Shown here: in pieces, positions 6,649 through 11,501 of the stretch
How positions within the stretch are numbered: position 1 is the stretch's first letter
Layout: each line of letters begins with the position of its first letter
Source of the DNA: JAZDPK01 sp043797615
GTDB lineage: Bacteria; Patescibacteriota; Patescibacteriia; UBA11705; JABHMO01
Assembly (NCBI GenBank): GCA_043797615.1
Contig: JAZDPK010000049.1
Coordinates: forward strand, 1 to 13,053
Direction: 5' to 3'
DNA: 13,053 nt
Position numbers and translations under genes: made by a program
Notes under the pieces: generated by a model
Databases searched by the model: none
The model's input: the letters and a program-made list of their open reading frames with translations, nothing else
Told to the model about the DNA's origin: nothing

Positions 6649-7779
6649 TTAAAACTTTTTATTTTGTGCAATTATTTCTCGGGCTTTTTTCAAAAAGATC
6701 AAATCTCTTTTTTGAATAAAGCATGCCCCTTCGTATCCTTCCGGCCTGGCATTTTCAACTTTGGAAATCGCTTCATCCAAATTCAACCAAACCAATTCAA
6801 AACCATGACTGACTTCACCTTCCGTGAATTCAGGCTTTCCTTTAGAAATTATTTTTCCCAGATAACAATATGAAACTTGTTTTAGATTCCATTTCGATCG
6901 ATGTTCAATGATTTTTCCGACTTCGCCCGTTATTTCAATAGCGCTGCCGACTTCTTCCTTCACTTCCCTGATTAACGCTTGAATTTTATCTTCTCCTTTG
7001 TCTATTCCGCCGCCTGGCAGTTTATAATAATGTTCATTGGAAACAAACAATAACGGAACCAAACCGTTTTCGTCAAAAAGCACAGCGCGAGACGCTTCTC
7101 TTAATTTCATTTTAGATTCGTCGGGGGGAAACTCTTTATCTTTTATCTCCCCTAATAATTCTATTTGTAAATTTTTTATATTACTTTTATAAACTTTTTC
7201 CCAAACAAACCACGCAACCGCCAGAACGATCAAAACGACCATCACCCTGTCCGCCCATTCACCGAAGCGGCTGACATTGCTCCACTCTTTGCCGAAATAA
7301 AATCCAAGCCAAGTTAAAAACGCGTTCCACAGCCCGGCGCCCACGACGGTGTAAACGGAAAATTTCCAGATATTCATTTTTCCCGCGCCCGCCGGAATAG
7401 ATATTAAATGGCGGACAATCGGAATGAATCGGCTGATGAAAACCGCTTTGCCGCCGAACCGATTGAAAAATTTTTCCGTTTTATCCAGATGATGCTCGTT
7501 CAACAGCAGATATTTGCCAAAGTGAACAATGATCGGCCGGCCGGCATAGTAGCCGATGTAATAAGATATCAATGAACCGATGATGCTGCCCAGCGTGCTG
7601 AACAAAATGATCAGCCAGAAATTAAAATGCCCTTGATACCACAAAAATCCGGCGAACGGCATGACCGCTTCGCTCGGCACCGGCGCCACCATGCTTTCCA
7701 GCGCCATTAAAATCGCGACGCCGGCGTATCCGGCGCGTTCGATTAAGTTCGTAAAAAGGTTGAGTAAAAATTCAAGCAT
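6649..7779 (-). CDS. DedA-family membrane protein fused to a C-terminal NUDIX hydrolase
   Basis: Residues 1-~200 are a DedA/VTT-type integral membrane protein. It has hydrophobic segments near 20-45, 52-80, 138-165 and 178-195, the acidic re-entrant motif ESMVAPVPSEAVMPFAG (28-44), and FISRFIPIVRHLISIPAGAG (114-133) with the conserved Arg-Pro-Arg pattern. DedA proteins include lipid scramblase/undecaprenyl-phosphate recycling factors. After a linker (~200-224) comes a NUDIX domain (~225-370) with a complete Nudix box: G257, E263, R271, E272, E275, E276 and G278 in GGIDKGEDKIQALIREVKEE. That predicts a soluble nucleoside-diphosphate-linked hydrolase held at the cytoplasmic face. An internal Met at 224 may mark the ancestral NUDIX start. 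It is a single open frame with no sign of a frameshift. The start has only a weak AAAGAT upstream. Confidence 0.9.
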   Translation of the reverse strand: MLEFLLNLFTNLIERAGYAGVAILMALESMVAPVPSEAVMPFAGFLWYQGHFNFWLIILFSTLGSIIGSLISYYIGYYAGRPIIVHFGKYLLLNEHHLDKTEKFFNRFGGKAVFISRFIPIVRHLISIPAGAGKMNIWKFSVYTVVGAGLWNAFLTWLGFYFGKEWSNVSRFGEWADRVMVVLIVLAVAWFVWEKVYKSNIKNLQIELLGEIKDKEFPPDESKMKLREASRAVLFDENGLVPLLFVSNEHYYKLPGGGIDKGEDKIQALIREVKEEVGSAIEITGEVGKIIEHRSKWNLKQVSYCYLGKIISKGKPEFTEGEVSHGFELVWLNLDEAISKVENARPEGYEGACFIQKRDLIFLKKAREIIAQNKKF

Positions 7780-7802
7780 AATAATTATCTTTAGTAGTTT
7801 CG

Positions 7803-7934
7803 ATTACCCCTGACTTTGAGCCAGGGCATGCCGAAAGAAATTACCCCTGCCTTCAGGCAGGGAATTACTTGCGTAATTTTGAATCTTTCTCCCACTCTCA
7901 AAGAGTGGGGTAATTTAAATCGCGCTTGAGCGCG
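7803..7934. repeat. Cluster of hairpin repeats with ATTACCCC / GGGGTAAT ends
   Basis: Four small inverted repeats are packed between the TrmB-like and DedA-NUDIX genes. CCCTG/CAGGG lies within ~7808-7825. CCCTGCC-TTCA-GGCAGGG is at 7845-7862. CCCACTCT-CAA-AGAGTGGG is at 7891-7909. CGCGCTTGAGCGCG is at 7921-7934. The word ATTACCCCTG begins two of them (7803, 7840), and its inverse GGGGTAATT ends the third (7907-7915). The longer form AATTACCCCTGCCT recurs at 9891-9904. No T-runs follow, so these look like dispersed palindromic repeats rather than terminators. Confidence 0.65.
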
Positions 7935-7942
7935 TCATGCCA

Positions 7943-8689
7943 TTACTTGGAAATCCGCCACAGGAAATCATACAGCTCCTTCATGCCTTTCGTGATCGCC
8001 TCGTGCCGCGACATGACGAGGAACGGCGGATTGCCGGAAAAATTGATCAGCATGTCTTTGATGATCCACAGCGAGCCGGAAAAATTCGAATGCTCCGGCA
8101 TTTCTCTTATTTCAATATTCTGTCTTGTCAACTTGTGTTTTTCAATCAACGAAAATGTGCCGCACGGCACCAGCGTTTTCGTCGCGATCCCCCGCTTGTT
8201 TTTAACGCTGAAAATGATTTCTTCAAGGCCTTCGGAAAAAATCTTGCGGTAATTGCCTTCATTCGGCGTTTCAATCGTATAAATCACCGCGCCTTTCGGC
8301 AATCCGTTTAAAACTTTTTCGATAAAATTTCTGATATTTTTTTTCGTGTCAAAAATTTGCGCGTTCGGAAACCGGCCGCCGACGCGGTAAACAACAGACA
8401 TCGCGTCTTTCAATTTGTCCGCGATTTCGATCTTGTTTCGCAGGATATCGATCAAAACCTGCGGCGACTCGATCCAATACGACATCACGCCTTTGTACAC
8501 GTGCGTGCTCACATAATTCTCGCTGGCCATTTTGTTTAAAATGTTAATCGCGGTCGTGCGCGGTAATTCCGCCGCTTTGGCGACTTGGGACGCTTTCGCT
8601 TCTCCCAATTTGGCCAGCGCGAGATAAACGCCGATTTCATTTTTATTGAAACCGAGTTCGGCCAAATTTTCTCTGATATTGACGGTCAT
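7943..8689 (-). CDS. TrmB-like HTH transcriptional regulator
   Basis: Residues ~1-75 form a winged helix-turn-helix of the TrmB type: ENLAELGFNKNEIGVYLAL, then LGEAKASQVAKAAELPRTTA (probable recognition helix 38-52) and the wing near 55-70. Residues ~80-105 probably dimerise. The C-terminal part (~110-248), with VIYTIETPNEGNYRKIF and a WIIKDMLINFSGNPPFLVMS core, resembles the phospholipase D-like effector-binding region of TrmB-family proteins, but no HKD motif is seen. I chose the ATG at 8689 (248 aa) over an in-frame TTG at 8704, because the promoter at 8728-8756 and the N-terminal helix fit it and TTG is weak. There is no clear Shine-Dalgarno. Target genes are unknown; the divergent CoaD operon and downstream DedA-NUDIX gene are nearest. 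Confidence 0.8.
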   Translation of the reverse strand: MTVNIRENLAELGFNKNEIGVYLALAKLGEAKASQVAKAAELPRTTAINILNKMASENYVSTHVYKGVMSYWIESPQVLIDILRNKIEIADKLKDAMSVVYRVGGRFPNAQIFDTKKNIRNFIEKVLNGLPKGAVIYTIETPNEGNYRKIFSEGLEEIIFSVKNKRGIATKTLVPCGTFSLIEKHKLTRQNIEIREMPEHSNFSGSLWIIKDMLINFSGNPPFLVMSRHEAITKGMKELYDFLWRISK

Positions 8690-8727
8690 ATGTTTGTTGT
8701 CCAAAAAATCGGACGATTTATACTGAT

Positions 8728-8756
8728 ATAATACACTATATTAAGGTAAAAAACAA
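8728..8756 (-). promoter_or_regulatory. Promoter of the TrmB-like gene, with an overlapping plus-strand -10
   Basis: On the minus strand there is a -35 TTGTTT (8751-8756), a 17-nt spacer and a -10 TATTAT (8728-8733), giving a leader of about 30 nt. On the plus strand the same bases contain a perfect extended -10, TGATATAAT (8724-8732), though without a -35. The site could fire both ways or be a target for autoregulation. Confidence 0.6.
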
Positions 8757-8858
8757 CTGCGCATATATGCACATCAGCAAATATAAAATTTATTTTAAAA
8801 ATCGGATTATAATTCTGGTAGTACCTTGACAATTATAAACGATCAATTAACAGGAAGC

Positions 8859-8921
8859 AGGTTGTAGTTCTTGAAAAATTTATCTTTAGTACTACTGGCT
8901 ACAAACTACCCGCTACAACCT
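8859..8921 (+). promoter_or_regulatory. Structured 5' leader of the CoaD operon
   Basis: AGGTTGTAG (8859-8867) is the exact complement of CTACAACCT (8913-8921). Its TTGTAG core can alternatively pair with CTACAA at 8899-8904, because GCTACAA is present twice (8898-8904 and 8912-8918). The two pairings exclude each other. The 3' arm ends 6 nt before the AAAGGAGG at 8928-8935, so folding could influence translation. No T-box or known riboswitch core was recognised. Confidence 0.45.
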
Positions 8922-8940
8922 TTATTCAAAGGAGGCTATC

Positions 8941-9429
8941 ATGAAAACCGCGTATGTTTACCCGGGCACTTTTTCCCCGCCCACGTACGGCCATTTCAAC
9001 ATCGCTTGGCTCGCCGCCAAAATTTTTCCCGAAGTGACGATCATTTGTTCCGCAAATCCGAACAAGAAAGACGTGTGGTTCGAACCGGAAAAATGCCGCG
9101 AACTGTGGAAAACATACAAATTGCCGAAAAATGTTAAAGTAATGACGTTTTCCGATTTTCTCAAACTTGGAGTCAAAGGCAAAGACATCGTGATGATCCG
9201 CGGACTGCGCAACGGCTGCGATTACGACAGCGAAAAGCAGGTTGTTTTTTTTAACAAGGAAAAATACGGCATTGGCAAGTTCTTCTACATCTTCGGCCGG
9301 AAAAAATACAAAAAAGTTTCTTCTTCGCGCGCCAGAGACGCGGCGAGTAATTTTGATCTGCGTACTTTAAACAAACTGGTTTCGCCGCCGGTCGCTTACG
9401 CACTTCAAAAAAGATTAATATGCGAGTAA
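8941..9429 (+). CDS. coaD: Phosphopantetheine adenylyltransferase-like protein (CoaD family)
   Basis: CoaD transfers AMP from ATP to 4'-phosphopantetheine to give dephospho-CoA. The 162 residues match the family length. Motifs are in order: YPGTFSPPTYGHFNI (7-21) with the nucleotide-binding TxGH (H18), ANPNKKDVWF (39-47, substrate loop), IRGLRNGCDYDSEKQVVFFN (86-105, CoaD's RGLR..xDYxxE signature), and SSSRARDAA (127-135, the ISSTxxR-type ATP loop). The usual Asp in GTFDP is Ser12 here. The related cytidylyltransferases share the fold, so the substrate is not certain, but the RGLR motif favours CoaD. The start is fixed by AAAGGAGG (8928-8935) 5 nt upstream. It is first in a two-gene operon, 18 nt before the DUF3307-type gene. 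Confidence 0.85.
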   Translation: MKTAYVYPGTFSPPTYGHFNIAWLAAKIFPEVTIICSANPNKKDVWFEPEKCRELWKTYKLPKNVKVMTFSDFLKLGVKGKDIVMIRGLRNGCDYDSEKQVVFFNKEKYGIGKFFYIFGRKKYKKVSSSRARDAASNFDLRTLNKLVSPPVAYALQKRLICE

Positions 9430-9447
9430 CTGACAAAGGAGGCGAAA

Positions 9448-9843
9448 ATGCTCACGATCTTTGAAAAAATTTTGCTCGGCCATCTTGTCGCGGATTATCT
9501 GCTCCAGCCGGAAAAAATGGCGGTACAAAAATCCGCCAAAGGAATCAAAGGATTATTAATCTGTATTTTGCACTGCGTTATCTACACGGTAACGATCTGC
9601 GCTTTCACTTCAACGGCCGAACCGCTGAAAATCGGATTGATTTTCCTAAGCCACTTCCCCATTGATCGCTGGTCGTTGGCTTCTCAATGGCTGAAGCTGA
9701 TCAAAGGACGCGATTTTATCGCCGTTTATCAAAACAAGCCGCAATACAAGGAAATAAGCTTATCCTTTTCAACGCTGGTTTACGCGGTCGTGGACAACAC
9801 CTGGCACTTGCTTTTTCTCGCGCTGATTTTCCAATGCTTTTAA
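9448..9843 (+). CDS. DUF3307-type small integral membrane protein
   Basis: The 131 residues carry the features of DUF3307 proteins: an N-terminal HLVADYLLQPEKMA (12-25, H-x3-D-x3-Q), a second His in ILHCVIYTV (40-48), HFPIDRW (69-75), and VVDNTWHLL (114-122). These His/Asp pairs sit in or near four hydrophobic segments (~1-20, 34-52, 61-72, 108-130), which suggests a membrane-embedded metal or substrate site. The function is not established. The start is set by AAAGGAGG (9435-9442), 5 nt upstream. The 18-nt gap to the CoaD-like gene and the shared downstream terminator (9850-9884) make them co-transcribed. A functional link between them is not implied by anything in the sequence. Confidence 0.8.
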   Translation: MLTIFEKILLGHLVADYLLQPEKMAVQKSAKGIKGLLICILHCVIYTVTICAFTSTAEPLKIGLIFLSHFPIDRWSLASQWLKLIKGRDFIAVYQNKPQYKEISLSFSTLVYAVVDNTWHLLFLALIFQCF

Positions 9844-9849
9844 CAAAAC

Positions 9850-9884
9850 AAAACCGCCTTGGCAAAATGTCTTGGCGGTTTTTT
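9850..9884. terminator. Bidirectional intrinsic terminator
   Basis: AAAACCGCC (9850-9858) pairs with GGCGGTTTT (9874-9882). The T-run extends to 9884 on the plus strand and TTTTGTTTTG follows on the minus strand. It ends the CoaD-DUF3307 operon and can also stop the convergent 9961-10695 gene. Confidence 0.85.
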
Positions 9885-9890
9885 AATATT

Positions 9891-9949
9891 AATTACCCCT
9901 GCCTCGTCTTAGACCACAGTAGTTTTAACGAAAGTGGTTGTCAAGGCAG
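9891..9949. repeat. Second ATTACCCCTGCC copy with nested hairpin
   Basis: AATTACCCCTGCCT (9891-9904) repeats the element at 7839-7852. Here the CTGCCT (9899-9904) pairs with a distant AGGCAG (9944-9949), enclosing ACCAC/GTGGT (9913-9917 with 9934-9938). It sits between two convergent genes and has no T-run. Confidence 0.5.
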
Positions 9950-9960
9950 ATCGCAAAAAA

Positions 9961-10695
9961 TCAATCTTCCAATCTGATTCTATGAATTTTTCTTTTCACG
10001 ACATTCAGCGCGTCCTTGCGCAATTGAATCCTTTTTGCGATTTCACGTCTGATTTTTTCATCATTTGTTTCCGCCAATCTTTCCTTTAACCACTTTTCCC
10101 AATACTCGCAATATTCATCCAAAATGCCAATGTATTCGGCGTATCTTAATTCTTTTATCAACGCATGATAATGCGCTTCCATGTCCACAAGTAAATTATT
10201 CTTCACCTGTTCCAGCGCTTTTACATATAATTCAAGGTGACGCTCATAATATTTCGCTTCGGCCAATTCATGGATGAAAAGACAGGTTAGATATTCGTTT
10301 TTTTTGCCTTTCGGCAAAAAACTTTGATCGATCATCATGCTTTTTATATTTATCTTTTCGCCTTGGCGAACAGACAAAGAAGCGGCCGGAGACGGGACGT
10401 TATTGGCATGCTTTTTCTTTACATTGAACAATTCGATGAATTTTTCATGCGGCAAAATTTCGATTTGATATGCAACGTCGTGTTCCACCTTTTCAATCGT
10501 ACAGCCCACATAACTTAACTTTTTCGAATGCTTTTTGAATTGCTTTTCAAAAATAAGATCGGCTTCCGCGATGCTCGGAGCGACGCATTCAAACATGACA
10601 CAATCGCGTCCTTTCGAATGGTCGTAATAAGTGTACTTGTTCAATTCTCGCGGCGTTGATTTTTCCGATTGATTTTGATTGATTGGCTTTTCCAT
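9961..10695 (-). CDS. Hypothetical protein (244 aa)
   Basis: I do not recognise a family. The protein is soluble, with no signal peptide. Residues 1-20 are polar. Residues ~20-90 look like an alpha/beta domain (CVMFECVAPSIAEADLIFEKQF, YVGCTIEKVEHDVAYQIEIL). From ~125 the protein is helical and highly charged. It carries FIHELAEAKYYERHLELY (140-157) and, 17 residues on, DMEAHYHALIKELRYAEYIG (171-190). The His/Glu spacing, H142, E143 and E146 then E173, H175 and H177, resembles a metal-binding helix pair, but it is not the HExxH of classic zincins. The C-terminus is rich in Lys and Arg. It ends in TGA, lacks a Shine-Dalgarno, and is preceded by a spacer with a large palindrome that could control it. 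Confidence 0.75.
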   Translation of the reverse strand: MEKPINQNQSEKSTPRELNKYTYYDHSKGRDCVMFECVAPSIAEADLIFEKQFKKHSKKLSYVGCTIEKVEHDVAYQIEILPHEKFIELFNVKKKHANNVPSPAASLSVRQGEKINIKSMMIDQSFLPKGKKNEYLTCLFIHELAEAKYYERHLELYVKALEQVKNNLLVDMEAHYHALIKELRYAEYIGILDEYCEYWEKWLKERLAETNDEKIRREIAKRIQLRKDALNVVKRKIHRIRLED

Positions 10696-10743
10696 AAATT
10701 AAATTTGAGGATTGATTAATATAAATTTGGATTTTTTATTTCT

Positions 10744-10779
10744 CGGATTGGGTGAATTTGATCAAATTCACCCAACCCG
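10744..10779. repeat. Near-perfect 36-bp palindrome (28-bp perfect core)
   Basis: The core at 10748-10775 is a perfect palindrome with half-site TTGGGTGAATTTGA. After one A/C mismatch it continues with CGG/CCG to 10744-10779. No T-run follows on either strand, so a terminator role is unlikely. It lies about 50 nt upstream of the 9961-10695 start codon, where an operator or a leader hairpin could be expected. Confidence 0.8.
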
Positions 10780-10792
10780 GATAAAATATATA

Positions 10793-10811
10793 AAATAGAT
10801 TAAATCTATTT
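10793..10811. repeat. AT-rich 19-bp inverted repeat
   Basis: AAATAGATT (10793-10801) and AATCTATTT (10803-10811) are exact inverse copies around a single A. It lies 13 bp from the 36-bp palindrome. Confidence 0.7.
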
Positions 10812-10843
10812 ACAGAATAACAAATAAACGATTTTTCCGCAAT

Positions 10844-10874
10844 AAAAAAAGCGCCAACTGTCGAGCCGGCGCTT
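10844..10874 (-). terminator. Intrinsic terminator of the 10877-11359 gene
   Basis: On the minus strand AAGCGCC (10868-10874) pairs with GGCGCTT (10849-10855), followed by seven T residues (10844-10850). It starts 2 nt after the stop codon of the upstream gene. Confidence 0.9.
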
Positions 10875-10876
10875 GA

Positions 10877-11359
10877 TTAACTGCGCGCGTTCTGCACTTT
10901 GAAGCTCGCTCGGAAAACCGCGGTTTTCGGCAAAGCTTTGCACTGCGCGTATTCTTCGGCGCTGATATTCAAAGTGAACTGATAGAAAGGACATTGACTC
11001 GCCTTCATCGCGTTGTTGTTGCCGAGATCGGCAGTGGCCAACTTCAACGGCCGAACCGTATAGCCCTTGCCCGGGAAATCCCTGATCTTTGTCGAAAGAG
11101 AGCAGATGATCAAATTATCCTTTGCAAAAGAACCGGATTCGATTTTCGAATCGCTCGGGTTGTCAATGCTTTCGAACGCGCAAGCGAGGATTTTGCCTTT
11201 CAGATCGAACGCCAGGCGGATATTCAGGCGGTCGGAATCTTCGCGGTCAAGCGTCATGAAGCATTCGGCATGGCTGAATTCCAACCTGATGCGATAAGGC
11301 GAATTCGAATAAACGGTTGAAGCTATTTCGGCAATCCTGTATTCCGCGCTAATAATCAT
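10877..11359 (-). CDS. Hypothetical protein (160 aa) with a consensus promoter
   Basis: I do not recognise this family. The 160 residues have no signal peptide or membrane segment. They are rich in alternating hydrophobic/polar stretches typical of beta strands (YRIRLEFSHAECFMTLD, LNIRLAFDLKGKILACAFES, NLIICSLSTKI, FYQFTLNI, TAVFRASFKV), so a beta-sandwich or barrel-like fold is plausible. Five Cys occur at wide spacing. The start is secured by AAAGGAGG (11364-11371), 4 nt before the ATG. It is monocistronic, with a full-consensus promoter upstream and a terminator 2 nt after its stop, which suggests strong expression. A tandem 10-bp repeat lies just upstream of the -35 and may regulate it. 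Confidence 0.78.
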   Translation of the reverse strand: MIISAEYRIAEIASTVYSNSPYRIRLEFSHAECFMTLDREDSDRLNIRLAFDLKGKILACAFESIDNPSDSKIESGSFAKDNLIICSLSTKIRDFPGKGYTVRPLKLATADLGNNNAMKASQCPFYQFTLNISAEEYAQCKALPKTAVFRASFKVQNARS

Positions 11360-11400
11360 TCTGCCTCCTTTCTTTTTTTTGTAAAATGAGCGGATAAGGC

Positions 11401-11429
11401 ATTATACCAAATAATATCGGCGCTGTCAA
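11401..11429 (-). promoter_or_regulatory. Full-consensus sigma-70 promoter
   Basis: On the minus strand there is TTGACA (11424-11429), a 17-nt spacer and TATAAT (11401-11406). Every box position matches consensus with ideal spacing. The start is predicted near 11394, a leader of about 35 nt before the 11359 start codon. Confidence 0.88.
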
Positions 11430-11430
11430 G

Positions 11431-11450
11431 ACACGCTAAAACACGCTAAA
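11431..11450 (-). repeat. Tandem 10-bp direct repeat upstream of the -35
   Basis: Two exact copies of ACACGCTAAA (plus strand; TTTAGCGTGT on the minus strand) abut at 11431-11440 and 11441-11450, one base from the -35 box and exactly one helical turn apart. It could be a regulator site or upstream promoter element. Its far end also contributes the T-run of the neighbouring terminator. Confidence 0.6.
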
Positions 11451-11479
11451 AAACCGCGATTTCACCCGCGGTCTTTTTT
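11447..11479. terminator. Bidirectional intrinsic terminator after the surface protein gene
   Basis: ACCGCG (11453-11458) pairs with CGCGGT (11467-11472). A T-run lies on the minus strand (11447-11452) after the hairpin, and CTTTTTT follows on the plus strand. It separates the 11502-13053 gene from the next minus-strand promoter. Confidence 0.8.
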
Positions 11480-11501
11480 ATAATTTTCAGTCTTATTTTC
11501 T

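Noticed and set aside
8690..8704. TTG start adding five residues to the TrmB-like protein
   Set aside because: TTG is a weak start, and the ATG at 8689 fits the usual HTH N-terminus.
8826..8831. TTGACA as -35 of a CoaD-operon promoter
   Set aside because: Nothing near TATAAT lies 16-18 nt downstream; the window holds AATTAACAGG.
8859..8935. T-box or known riboswitch in the CoaD leader
   Set aside because: No T-box core or other conserved riboswitch sequence is present, and there is no terminator before the gene.
10081..10280. Zincin-type metalloprotease in the 244-residue protein
   Set aside because: The motif is HELAE, not HExxH, and no supporting family features were seen.
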